Source: an uncultured Bacteroides sp.
GTDB taxonomy: Bacteria; Bacteroidota; Bacteroidia; Bacteroidales; Bacteroidaceae
Direction: 5' to 3'
Assembly (NCBI RefSeq): GCF_949298305.1
Contig: NZ_CASFWU010000055.1
Location: 1 to 19,269 of the forward strand
Length of the DNA stretch: 19,269 nucleotides
Shown: positions 6,967 to 14,514 of the stretch, one piece after another
Layout: each line of letters starts with the position of its first letter
Position numbering within the stretch: the stretch's first letter is position 1
Notes under the pieces: model-generated
The model's database searches: none
The model's input: the letters and a program-made list of their open reading frames with translations, nothing else
Told to the model about the DNA's origin: nothing
Position numbers and translations under genes: made by a program

Positions 6967-7005
6967 ACCGTGCTTGCTCCGTCTGTCTACCGTGCTTGCT
7001 CCGTC
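6967..7005. repeat. 17-bp tandem direct repeat
   Basis: ACCGTGCTTGCTCCGTC is repeated exactly at 6967-6983 and 6989-7005, separated by five bases, giving a 22-bp period. Confidence 0.75.
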
Positions 7006-7123
7006 CGCGCAGATTGCTTGTGCCAAGCGGCCGGAATGCTTGTGAAAAGTGTGCAGATTGCCTGCGTGGAATGCCCCGAAGCCTTGTCACGCCCCTCCGC
7101 AAGGGGAGCCGGCTCCTCTCCAG

Positions 7124-7139
7124 CGGCTTCCGGAAGCCG
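7124..7139. repeat. Perfect 16-bp palindrome CGGCTTCCGGAAGCCG
   Basis: It is fully self-complementary and preceded within 35 bp by a second perfect palindrome GGAGCCGGCTCC (7105-7116) and a CCCCT/AGGGG hairpin. The cluster could fold as consecutive stem-loops or bind dimeric proteins. Confidence 0.6.
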
Positions 7140-7525
7140 AAAAGGGCGCATTACCCTCTCCCGAAAGCCGTTTTTTACTCTCTTTCAAATGTAAGGATTT
7201 CGCTATCCGCCTGCCATGCAGCCGATTGCGGTTTTCCGCTTCCGTTTTTTCGTTCAATCCCGCAGGAAGGCCGAAAGAACGGCTTCTCGCGCGACCGAAA
7301 AGTCAAAGTGTCAAAATGTAAGGGGAGGGATATGGTGCCGGCACGGTGAAAATGGTTTTGCCCGAGTCTGGGGCAATCCCTAACTTGGGTTGGATTTGTG
7401 TCCGGATTGTTCCGGGCTTGAAAATGTGCCCGCATACTCTCCGGGCTGGTTGCAAATCCGGATGATGCCGTGAAACGTTGCGTTTCTCGGTAAGAGATAT
7501 GATTGATTTTGTGCTGTCTTTTCGG

Positions 7526-8386
7526 TCAGACTAAGGTTTCCGGCTGTGGAGTGGGTGAGGAGCCTTCCTGTGTCTCTGCGGCTGTTTCTGCCGATGCGGC
7601 CTGTTCTTCGGCCTCGGCGTGTGCCTTGGCGGCCTCGATGCCGGCCAGTAAGTCGCGGTCGCTTTTCAGCTTCTTCAGGGCCATCTGGGCGGCGTTCTGC
7701 TGCGATTCTTTCTTGGAGTAACCCGTACCCTTTCCGGCAGAGACGCCTTCGATGCGCACTTCGGTATGGAACATCGGGTTGTTCTCCTTGTCCAGGAACT
7801 GTTCTATCAGCTCGAAGGAGACTTCCATCTTGTTCTTCTGGCTCCATTCGATGAGCTTGGACTTGAAGTTGACCTCCTTGCGCGACATCTTGTCGAGGTC
7901 GATGTAGTGCCTGAAGATTTTCTGCTCCATGAACTGCTTGCAGCGGTCGTAGCCCTGGTCCAGGTAGATGGCGCCTATGAAGGCCTCGAAGGCGTTGCCG
8001 TACATGTAGCTGTTGTGCGACGAGGAGCGCGAGGAGTATTTCACCAGTTTGTCCAGCCCTATTTCCACGGCCAGCTTGTTCAGCGTCTCGCGCTGCACTA
8101 TCTTGGAGCGGGTGTTGGTGAGGAAGCCTTCGCGGCGTCCCTCGAAGTGGCGGTAGACGATGTCGCCCACAATGGCGTCCAGGATGGCGTCGCCCAGGAA
8201 TTCGAGCCGTTCGTTGTTCAGGGGGCGGCCCTCTTCGGAGCGGAGGAGGGTGGACTTGTGGAGCAGTGCCTGGCGGTAGATGCGGATGTCGCGGGGAAAG
8301 AAGCCGAGTATCCTGTAAAAACAAAGATAAGACTCCCTGTCCTTGCGGAACAGGAGCCTTATCTTGTCTATTTGGTTACGTAACAC
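7526..8386 (-). CDS. rnc: Ribonuclease III
   Basis: 286 aa double-stranded-RNA endonuclease for rRNA processing and RNA turnover. The RNase III domain has the signature NNERLEFLGDAIL (57-69), with metal/catalytic residues Glu59, Glu62 and Asp66 in the places of E. coli E38, E41 and D45. The second motif is YGNAFEAFIGAIYLD (129-143): Glu134 matches E. coli E117, but the position of D114 is Asn131. A dsRNA-binding domain follows (about 173-242, with GTGYSKKESQQNAAQMALKKL at its end), then an Ala/Glu-rich, probably disordered tail (250-286) longer than in E. coli (226 aa). The start codon is 6 bp after the fabF stop, making it the last gene of the acpP-fabF-rnc operon. Confidence 0.95.
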   Translation of the reverse strand: MLRNQIDKIRLLFRKDRESYLCFYRILGFFPRDIRIYRQALLHKSTLLRSEEGRPLNNERLEFLGDAILDAIVGDIVYRHFEGRREGFLTNTRSKIVQRETLNKLAVEIGLDKLVKYSSRSSSHNSYMYGNAFEAFIGAIYLDQGYDRCKQFMEQKIFRHYIDLDKMSRKEVNFKSKLIEWSQKNKMEVSFELIEQFLDKENNPMFHTEVRIEGVSAGKGTGYSKKESQQNAAQMALKKLKSDRDLLAGIEAAKAHAEAEEQAASAETAAETQEGSSPTPQPETLV

Positions 8387-8392
8387 GGCGAA

Positions 8393-9658
8393 TTATTCTG
8401 CGTATTTCTTGAAGATGACGCACGCATTATGACCGCCGAATCCGAATGTGTTGGACAGGGCTACGTTCACTTCGCGCTTCTGTGCCTTGTTGAACGTGAA
8501 GTTCAGGTCATAGTCGATGTTCTCGTCGTTGTCTCCCTCTTCGTGGTTGATGGTCGGAGGAACTATGCCGTTCTTGATGGCAAGGATGCTTGCGATGGAC
8601 TCTACCGCACCGGCAGCGCCCAGCAAGTGGCCCGTCATGGACTTGGTGGAACTGATGTTCAGTTCGTAGGCATGTTTTCCGAATACTTCCTGAATGGCTT
8701 TCACCTCGGAAATGTCACCCACGGGAGTGGATGTACCGTGAACGTTGATGTAGTCTACCTCTTCGGGCTGCATTTCTGCATCTTCCAGCGCGTTTCTCAT
8801 CACCAGCTTGGCACCCAGTCCTTCGGGGTGGGAGGCGGTGAGGTGGTGAGCGTCGGCAGACATGCCCACACCGGCCACTTCGGCATAAATCTTGGCGCCG
8901 CGGGCCTTGGCGTGTTCCAGCTCCTCGAGGATGAGGCAGCCGCCGCCTTCGCCCATGACGAAACCGTCGCGGCTGGCGCTGAACGGGCGTGAAGCGGTTT
9001 CAGGAGACTCGTTGCGGGTAGAGAGGGCGTGCATGGCGTTGAATCCGCCTACACCGCAAGCGGCAATGGCAGCTTCGGAACCACCGGTTACGATGGCGTT
9101 GGCCTTGCCCAGGCGAATCAGGTTGAACGCATCGGCAATGGCGTTGGTGGAAGTGGCACATGCAGAGCAGGTGGCATAGTTGGGGCCATGGAAGCCGTAA
9201 AGGATGGAAATCTGTCCGGCGGCAATGTCCGAAATCATCTTGGGGATGAAGAACGGATTGAACTTGGGACCCATCTCCTTGCCGTTGATGGCATAGTTGC
9301 CGGCTTCTTCTTCAAATGTGCGGATGCCGCCAATGCCGGCACCGAATATAACACCGATTCTATTCAGATCCTCATTTTCGACATCAAGACCGGAATCTGT
9401 AACGGCTTGCTTGGCCACAGCGATGGCATATTGGGTGTACAGGTCCATCTTGCGGGCTTCCTTGCGGTCGATATATTCGTTTGCATTGAAGTCCTTCACT
9501 TCGCATGCAAATTGGGTCTTGAAAAGTGATGCGTCGAAATGAGTAATAGGTCCCGCTCCGCTAACTCCATTCACAAGGTTGTCCCAGAATTCCTGGACGT
9601 TGTTGCCAATGGGGGTAACGGCACCGAGACCTGTTACTACAACTCTTTTTAATTCCAT
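8393..9658 (-). CDS. fabF: 3-oxoacyl-[acyl-carrier-protein] synthase II
   Basis: 421 aa condensing enzyme that extends acyl-ACP with malonyl-ACP in type II fatty-acid synthesis. The Cys-His-His triad is visible: Cys167 in TCSACATSTNAI, His307 in NVHGTSTPVGD and His344 in TGHLLGAAGAVE; Lys339 in SSTKSMTGH is the conserved lysine. The N-terminal RVVVTGLGAVTPIG is the KAS II signature and the C-terminus has NTFGFGGHNA. Full length. It lies 23 bp after acpP and 6 bp before rnc on the same strand, the classic order. No internal promoter seen. Confidence 0.98.
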   Translation of the reverse strand: MELKRVVVTGLGAVTPIGNNVQEFWDNLVNGVSGAGPITHFDASLFKTQFACEVKDFNANEYIDRKEARKMDLYTQYAIAVAKQAVTDSGLDVENEDLNRIGVIFGAGIGGIRTFEEEAGNYAINGKEMGPKFNPFFIPKMISDIAAGQISILYGFHGPNYATCSACATSTNAIADAFNLIRLGKANAIVTGGSEAAIAACGVGGFNAMHALSTRNESPETASRPFSASRDGFVMGEGGGCLILEELEHAKARGAKIYAEVAGVGMSADAHHLTASHPEGLGAKLVMRNALEDAEMQPEEVDYINVHGTSTPVGDISEVKAIQEVFGKHAYELNISSTKSMTGHLLGAAGAVESIASILAIKNGIVPPTINHEEGDNDENIDYDLNFTFNKAQKREVNVALSNTFGFGGHNACVIFKKYAE

Positions 9659-9681
9659 ACTAAGAAATGAATGGATTAAGA

Positions 9682-9918
9682 TTACTTAGCGTGTTCTTCG
9701 ATGTAAGATACAGCATCGCCTACAGTACCAATCTTTTCAGCCTGGTCGTCGGGGATAGAAATGCCGAATTCTTTTTCGAATTCCATGATAAGCTCTACAG
9801 TGTCAAGAGAATCAGCTCCCAGGTCGTTAGTGAAGCTAGCTTCATTAGTAACTTCTGATTCTTCTACGCCTAATTTGTCGACGATAATCGCTTTCACTCT
9901 TGATGCAATTTCAGACAT
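9682..9918 (-). CDS. acpP: Acyl carrier protein
   Basis: 78 aa, acidic, four-helix acyl carrier. The 4'-phosphopantetheine attachment site is Ser37 in the conserved LGADSLDTVELIMEFE segment. It shuttles acyl chains for fatty acid, phospholipid and lipid A synthesis; lipid A ties it functionally to the surface-glycan genes later in the window. First gene of the acpP-fabF-rnc operon, with its own promoter ~55-85 bp upstream. Codons are less GC-rich than in fabF or rnc, fitting very high expression. Confidence 0.98.
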   Translation of the reverse strand: MSEIASRVKAIIVDKLGVEESEVTNEASFTNDLGADSLDTVELIMEFEKEFGISIPDDQAEKIGTVGDAVSYIEEHAK

Positions 9919-9969
9919 AACTTTAAGTTTTTAATTAATAATTAGTTTTATTTCTTTAATTTTGCGGAG

Positions 9970-10001
9970 CAAAGGAAGAAATATTTATCCTTTCTCGCAA
10001 A
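9970..10001 (-). promoter_or_regulatory. Promoter of acpP-fabF-rnc operon
   Basis: On the minus strand, TTTG (10001-9998), a 20-bp spacer and TTCCTTTG (9977-9970) give a -33/-7 pair with one mismatch (TT for TA). The AT-rich leader to the acpP ATG is about 45 nt. Confidence 0.6.
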
Positions 10002-10067
10002 TATTTGTCGAATTAAATGCACATTTTTGCACATTTTTCACTGTTTTGTGCACAGATTGGAGGAATT

Positions 10068-10643
10068 ATGGGTAAGAATATAGCAATTTTTGCTTCCGGA
10101 AACGGTACGAATGCCGAAAATATCATCCGTTATTTTCAGGGAAACGGAGAGGTCCGGGTGAAGCTGGTGTTGAGCAACCGGCGGAGTGCTTTTGTGTTGG
10201 AACGCGCGGCCCGGCTGGGGGTGCCGTCCGCCTGCCTGACGAAGGAGGAATGGGCCGAAGGAGAAGCCGTACTGGCCCTGATGAAGGAGGCGGAGATTGA
10301 CTTCATCGTCCTGGCCGGATTCCTGGCACGCGTACCCGACTGCCTGCTGCAGGCCTATCCCGACAAGATTGTCAACATCCATCCGTCCCTGCTGCCCAAG
10401 TTCGGAGGCAAGGGGATGTATGGCGAGCACGTACACGAGGCCGTGCTGGCTGCCGGCGAACAGGAAAGCGGCATCACCATCCAATACATCAACGAGCGCT
10501 ACGACGAGGGGGCCATCATCTGCCAGCAGAAGTGCCCCGTCCTGCCGGACGACACGCCCGATACACTGGCTGCCCGCGTCCACGCGCTGGAGTATGAGTA
10601 CTATCCGCGGGTGGTGGAGCAACTGGTGCTGGGGCAGAGATAG
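10068..10643 (+). CDS. purN: Phosphoribosylglycinamide formyltransferase (GART)
   Basis: 191 aa enzyme that moves a formyl group from 10-formyltetrahydrofolate to GAR in purine synthesis. The ATG at 10068 is chosen because GGAGG (10059-10063) sits just upstream and MGKNIAIFASGNGTNAENI is the family N-terminus; the frame opens further upstream at 10017, but that extension (MHIFAHFSLF...) is not conserved. Catalytic residues: Asn103 and His105 in VNIHPSLLP, Asp146 in RYDEGAII; the folate loop KFGGKGMYG (111-119) is complete. It diverges from acpP and converges on pdxB with a 22-bp gap. A 10-bp direct repeat GCACATTTTT (10019-10028 and 10029-10038) lies in its upstream region, of unknown meaning. 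Confidence 0.95.
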   Translation: MGKNIAIFASGNGTNAENIIRYFQGNGEVRVKLVLSNRRSAFVLERAARLGVPSACLTKEEWAEGEAVLALMKEAEIDFIVLAGFLARVPDCLLQAYPDKIVNIHPSLLPKFGGKGMYGEHVHEAVLAAGEQESGITIQYINERYDEGAIICQQKCPVLPDDTPDTLAARVHALEYEYYPRVVEQLVLGQR

Positions 10644-10665
10644 GCGCATCGGCGGGCGTGCCGGC

Positions 10666-11727
10666 TTAGAAGAGCTCGTAGTCGTCCTGCGGCAGGATGG
10701 TGAACGCACGGCGTTCGCGGCGCAGAGGATAGTCGCCCCGCAACTGCTCGAACAGTTCGGTGTGCTGTCTCAGGGCTTCGCAGTCCCGGCGGGGGTCGTA
10801 CATCTGCAAGGCGGCCTCGGTGAGGCTGTGGGCCGTGATGACAGGCGTTGCGGGCCGGGGAGGCTCGATGCGGTAGTTGGCCTCCAGGCTGAAGAAGCGG
10901 CAGAGGGCGTCGAGCGACATGCGGGTGGCGTTGGCCTTGCCGTCGGCCGAGTAGCCGGCAATGTGCGGGGTGCCCAGAAATACCTTGTCCAGCAGGGTAA
11001 GGTTGATGTCGGGCTCGTTTTCCCAGACGTCGATAATGGCGTCGGACACCTGTCCTGCCTCCAATGCCTCCAGCAAGGCTCCCGTTTCAATGACTTCTCC
11101 ACGCGAGGTGTTGACGATGACCGGACGCCGCTTCAGCGAGCGGAAGAAGGCTTCATCGGCCAGGTGGAAGGTCTTGTATTTCCCTTCTCTATATAAAGGT
11201 ACATGGAACGTAAGGACATCGCACTGCTCCGCCAGTTCGGCCAGTGTGGAGAAGCCCGCTTTCCCTTCCCGCTCTTCGCGCGGCAGGTCGTTCAGCAGAA
11301 CCTTCATGCCCAGCCGCTGGCCTACGGTGGCAATCTTGCTGCCCACATTGCCTACGCCGACAATGCCCAGCGTCATGTCTGACAGACGCACTCCGCGCTC
11401 TTGTTGCAGCAGCAGGAGGGCCGATTGCAGGTACTGGGCCACCGAGGCTGAATTGCATCCGGGAGCGTTCTTCCACGTGATGCCTGCCCGGCGGCAGTAG
11501 TCCGTGTCGATGTGGTCGAAGCCGATGGTGGCGGTGGCGATGAACCGCACGCGGCTGCCCTCCAGCAGTTCCCGGTTGCAGCGGGTGCGGGTGCGGGTTA
11601 TCAGGGCGTCGGCATCCCTGACGGCCTCCGGCGTGAAATCCTTGCCGGGCAGGTAGACCGCCTCGGCGGCTATCTGCGCAATGGCTTCCCTGATGAAGGG
11701 AATCTTGTTGTCAATGACGACTTTCAT
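10666..11727 (-). CDS. pdxB: Erythronate-4-phosphate dehydrogenase
   Basis: 353 aa NAD-dependent D-2-hydroxyacid dehydrogenase that oxidises 4-phosphoerythronate in the DXP-independent route to pyridoxal phosphate. Visible features: ATATIGFDHIDTDYC near residues 64-78, the Rossmann motif GIVGVGNVGS (121-130), and the catalytic set Arg209 (NTSRGEV), Glu238 (WENEP) and His255 (GTPHIAGYS). The C-terminal ~100 residues are the PdxB-specific dimerisation domain, distinguishing it from SerA/LdhA relatives. It starts 61 bp after the LtaS-like gene on the same strand, with no clear promoter between, so co-transcription is likely. The 3' end nearly touches convergent purN. Confidence 0.94.
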   Translation of the reverse strand: MKVVIDNKIPFIREAIAQIAAEAVYLPGKDFTPEAVRDADALITRTRTRCNRELLEGSRVRFIATATIGFDHIDTDYCRRAGITWKNAPGCNSASVAQYLQSALLLLQQERGVRLSDMTLGIVGVGNVGSKIATVGQRLGMKVLLNDLPREEREGKAGFSTLAELAEQCDVLTFHVPLYREGKYKTFHLADEAFFRSLKRRPVIVNTSRGEVIETGALLEALEAGQVSDAIIDVWENEPDINLTLLDKVFLGTPHIAGYSADGKANATRMSLDALCRFFSLEANYRIEPPRPATPVITAHSLTEAALQMYDPRRDCEALRQHTELFEQLRGDYPLRRERRAFTILPQDDYELF

Positions 11728-11788
11728 ATTCTATTCTTTAATGTTTGTTGGGTTAGCGATGGCAATGTGGCTGGGCAGCCTGCGGACT

Positions 11789-13594
11789 TCAGTCAGCTTT
11801 CGGCCAGTCCTTCAGATAGTCGAAACGCAGCATGAGGTCGGACACGTTGTGGGCTTCCTTCAGCCATTCCACCTGCTGCACGTTGTCCGTCTCGCCCTCC
11901 GGGTTCATCTGCGAGCCGACGGCCGTTCCCGGCTTGGCGGGGTCCAGGATGCTTTGGCCCAGGCCGCTCCACGGATAGCTGTCCAGTTGCAACAGGTTCA
12001 GCAGGGTGGGATAAATGTCTATCTGGCCCATCACCTTCCCGTAGCGCAGACCGACGGGCGAGTTGACCACGATGAACGGTGTATAGGGCTTGTCCGACAC
12101 CAGCCCCTTCCCGCCGGGCGCGTTGCACAGCTCGTGGCGGTAGCTGGCCAGTCCCTCGTGGTCGCCGGTGATGACAATCAGGGTCTCCTTGTAGCGCGGC
12201 AATGTCTTCAGGTAGTCGATGAACTGCCCGATGGCCTTGTCCGTGTAGCGGGCGGTCGTCATGTAGTCGGCGGCCTTTTCGGGGATGTTGCTGCTGAAAC
12301 TGATTTCTCTCAGGTGCTCGGGCAGCTTGAAGGGGGCGTGTCCGGAGTAGGTGACGAGTTGCAGGTAGGCGTTCTCCCCCTCCTTCCAGACTTCTCCGTT
12401 CTCTATCTTCTCGCAGCATTGGGCAAAGAAAGCCCCGTCGCCTATCCGCTTGTGCGTACCGAAGGCTTCGGTCATCTCAAAGTCGTGGTAGGCGACGATG
12501 GTGTCCGTGCCGAAGCTGTTGGCAATGGCTCCCTGGTTCCAGGTGGACACCTTGTCGATGGTGAGCAGGTAGGCGCGCGCCTGCTTCTGTTCGCGCATGG
12601 CCTTCTGGAGGGTGAAGTAGGTGTTGTCGGCATAGAGGCTGCTGTATGCGCCGTTGTTCAGCGGGAGCATGCCCGCGCAGACCATCAGCTGGGCGTCTAT
12701 GGAGCGTCCTCCCTTCACCTGGGTCAGTACGTGGGGGGCATACAGGGTGGTGGAGTCTTTCAGCAGGCGGTTCAGGCAGGGGGTAATCTCCTGTCCCTCC
12801 ACTTCCTGCTCCAGCACCCAGCTTTCGAGCGATTCTGCCAGGATGACAATACAGTTGTTACGTACCCCGATGCTGTCGGCCAGGGGGCGGTGGGGCGGCT
12901 TGTGGGCCAGCCAGTCCTCTACCTCGGCCGTCTCTTCGGCGCTCATTTCCTGGCGGTTCTCGGTGAGGTCGTAGTACATGCAGCCGAAAACCGAGTACAT
13001 GGGAGCGCAACTGGAACACAGGTAGGCCGACTGGCGCACGTTGTTGAACGCCGTGTGGAAGCCCCCTTGGGCGGCGGTGACCGCTCCGAACAGCGCAAAG
13101 GCTGCCAGCAAGGGCAGGAGGACGGGCAGGAGCAACGCACGTACCGCGGCCGGACGCCCCGGACAGCGGCGTGCCCACACGATGGTGAGGACGGAGGACA
13201 GCGGAAGCACGATGTCCGCCCAGCGGAAGGAGTCGAACACGCTTCCCGTAAAGTCGGCCAGGTTGCCTATCAGGCCGTAGCTGCTGAGGGGGATGTGGGT
13301 GTAATACGTGCGGTAGTAGAGCAGGTTGGCAATGAGCAGCACGTCCAGCAGGAACAGGACGACGGCCTGCACCCTGCGCAGCCGGAACAGCAGGTAGGGC
13401 ATCGCAAGGACAAGGGCGGCCATCAGTTTGGTGACGTAGGTCTCAAGGTGGGAAAACGAGGCGAAGGTGGTGTCCACACACCACAGCACGTCGAAAAGGA
13501 CGAACTTGAGAAAAATGCCGGTACACCATACGATGGCGGCGGCATCCCACGTCTGTTTCCAGGCCAAACGGGGGAGCAATACCTTTTTTGTCAT
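11789..13594 (-). CDS. LtaS/sulfatase-type inner-membrane phosphotransferase
   Basis: 601 aa from ATG 13592-13594, preceded by AAGG; the longer frame begins with TTG inside the -7 box and is unlikely. The N-terminal part holds about five membrane segments (roughly 18-38, 55-70, 77-95, 126-141, 152-172). The C-terminal domain belongs to the alkaline-phosphatase/sulfatase fold of lipoteichoic-acid synthase: metal ligand Glu254 (LAESLESW), probable nucleophile Ser298 (KGGRSIDAQ; Thr in Gram-positive LtaS), Trp352, His419 (YSGHAPF) and Asp478-His479 (ITGDHEG). The catalytic domain faces the periplasm. Gram-negative relatives transfer phosphoethanolamine or phosphoglycerol to lipid A, core sugars or glucans; next to LOS-type glycosyltransferases, decoration of LOS or another surface glycan is the likeliest role (inference). 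Confidence 0.87.
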   Translation of the reverse strand: MTKKVLLPRLAWKQTWDAAAIVWCTGIFLKFVLFDVLWCVDTTFASFSHLETYVTKLMAALVLAMPYLLFRLRRVQAVVLFLLDVLLIANLLYYRTYYTHIPLSSYGLIGNLADFTGSVFDSFRWADIVLPLSSVLTIVWARRCPGRPAAVRALLLPVLLPLLAAFALFGAVTAAQGGFHTAFNNVRQSAYLCSSCAPMYSVFGCMYYDLTENRQEMSAEETAEVEDWLAHKPPHRPLADSIGVRNNCIVILAESLESWVLEQEVEGQEITPCLNRLLKDSTTLYAPHVLTQVKGGRSIDAQLMVCAGMLPLNNGAYSSLYADNTYFTLQKAMREQKQARAYLLTIDKVSTWNQGAIANSFGTDTIVAYHDFEMTEAFGTHKRIGDGAFFAQCCEKIENGEVWKEGENAYLQLVTYSGHAPFKLPEHLREISFSSNIPEKAADYMTTARYTDKAIGQFIDYLKTLPRYKETLIVITGDHEGLASYRHELCNAPGGKGLVSDKPYTPFIVVNSPVGLRYGKVMGQIDIYPTLLNLLQLDSYPWSGLGQSILDPAKPGTAVGSQMNPEGETDNVQQVEWLKEAHNVSDLMLRFDYLKDWPKAD

Positions 13595-13621
13595 AAAATT
13601 ACCTTGTTTGAAAATAGATTG

Positions 13622-13629
13622 CAAAGGTA
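13622..13629 (-). promoter_or_regulatory. -7 box for LtaS-like gene
   Basis: TACCTTTG on the minus strand, 27 bp before the ATG, fully matches TAnnTTTG. No TTTG is seen at the expected -33 position. Its position supports the ATG at 13594 as the start. Confidence 0.5.
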
Positions 13630-13700
13630 ATCAGTATAATCGGAATACGCCCGTTTTGCGTCCACAAATATTCGCCGCAGCGAACAAAAGCAGCAAAGCG

Positions 13701-13732
13701 TTTGGCTGTCTGCGAAATATTGTATAGTTTTG
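13701..13732 (+). promoter_or_regulatory. Promoter of plus-strand glycosyltransferase operon
   Basis: TTTG (13701-13704), a 20-bp spacer and TAGTTTTG (13725-13732) are a full match to the Bacteroides consensus. The leader to the ATG at 13790 is about 50 nt and holds a small stem AAGAA/TTCTT (13740-13753). Confidence 0.8.
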
Positions 13733-13789
13733 TCAACTTAAGAACAAATTCTTGAGTTAGGACTAAATAGAAAATCAATTATATAAGGA

Positions 13790-14506
13790 ATGAAGTGCAT
13801 CCATGTCATTACCCCGGTAAAGGATTCCATCGAGCTGACCTTGCAGACGGCAGAGGCCATTATGGCGTCTGACATCAAGACCCCGTTCACCTATACTATC
13901 TATAACGATTTCAGCACGGAAGAGAATACGGCCCGGCTGGAGGAGGCCTCCGGAAAGCTGGGTTTCACGCTGGTGAACCTGGCCGACCTGACAGACCACC
14001 CGTCGCCCAACTACCTGCTGGTGCTGCAAATGGCGCAAAAAGCCGCCATAGCCGCAGAAGCCGCACTGCTCATCGTGGAGTCGGACGTGGTGGTAAGGAA
14101 AGACACCCTGCAAGCCTTGTTCGACGGCGCACAGGAGCGGAAGGACTGCGGCATAGCCGCTGCCGTCACCGTGGACGAGAAGGGAGAAATCAACTACCCC
14201 TACCTCTTTGCCAAGGGACGCGAGAATCAGGTCTTCCCCGAGAAGAAGCATTGCAGTTTCTGCTGCTCGCTGCTGACCACGGCCTTCCTGCGTTCTTTCG
14301 ACTTCCACCAGCTGGACCCGGAAAAGAACTGGCACGATGTAACCATTTCCCACCAGTCCCTGAAGAACGGCTTCAAGAACTACCTCTTCACCACGCTGCC
14401 CGTGTGGCACCGCCCGCACAGCAGCCGCCCCTGGAAGCAGTTGAAGTATAAGAATCCGTTGAAGTACTATTGGCTGAAGTTCACCAAAGGACTGGACAAA
14501 ATTTGA
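13790..14506 (+). CDS. Glycosyltransferase, GT2-like (GT-A fold)
   Basis: 238 aa. The N-terminus (MKCIHVITPVKDSIELTLQTAEAI) and TIYNDFST (37-43) follow the GT2 start, where the Asp binds the nucleotide sugar; VESDVVV (96-102) stands in for the metal-binding DxD. KNWHDVTISHQSLKNGF (about 183-199) resembles the region that in GT2 enzymes carries the catalytic base. No membrane segment, so it probably works at the cytoplasmic face. First gene of a two-gene plus-strand operon with its own promoter; the next start is 8 bp beyond its stop. Sugar and acceptor cannot be told. Context suggests a step in LOS or another surface oligosaccharide. Confidence 0.78.
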   Translation: MKCIHVITPVKDSIELTLQTAEAIMASDIKTPFTYTIYNDFSTEENTARLEEASGKLGFTLVNLADLTDHPSPNYLLVLQMAQKAAIAAEAALLIVESDVVVRKDTLQALFDGAQERKDCGIAAAVTVDEKGEINYPYLFAKGRENQVFPEKKHCSFCCSLLTTAFLRSFDFHQLDPEKNWHDVTISHQSLKNGFKNYLFTTLPVWHRPHSSRPWKQLKYKNPLKYYWLKFTKGLDKI

Positions 14507-14514
14507 AGGAAGAT

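Larger units (their letters stand above)
6709..7525. other. ~815-bp gene-free, palindrome-rich interval
   Basis: Open frames on both strands here show no family likeness, poor start contexts and no consistent protein-like composition, so I call none. Structure present: a 17-bp direct repeat ACCGTGCTTGCTCCGTC at 6967-6983 and 6989-7005 (22-bp period); CCCCT/AGGGG hairpin at 7092-7106; perfect palindromes GGAGCCGGCTCC (7105-7116) and CGGCTTCCGGAAGCCG (7124-7139); CGGGC/GCCCG hairpin (7413-7432); GAAACG/CGTTTC hairpin (7472-7486), 40 bp past the rnc stop on the minus strand. It could hold a structured RNA or decayed DNA. No known RNA family (tRNA, RNase P, tmRNA) was recognised. Confidence 0.5.

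Noticed and set aside
6631..7194. 187-aa plus-strand frame starting near the beta-barrel terminator
   Set aside because: It begins upstream of a strong terminator hairpin, reads through it, and has no family likeness or ribosome site.
13595..13624. Upstream TTG start for the LtaS-like protein
   Set aside because: It falls inside the -7 promoter box, so it would not be on the transcript; the ATG at 13594 has a better ribosome site.
11681..13630. 649-aa plus-strand open frame opposite the LtaS-like gene
   Set aside because: It is antisense to a gene with clear membrane segments and catalytic motifs; the long opening is a side effect of GC-rich codon use and has no recognisable domain.
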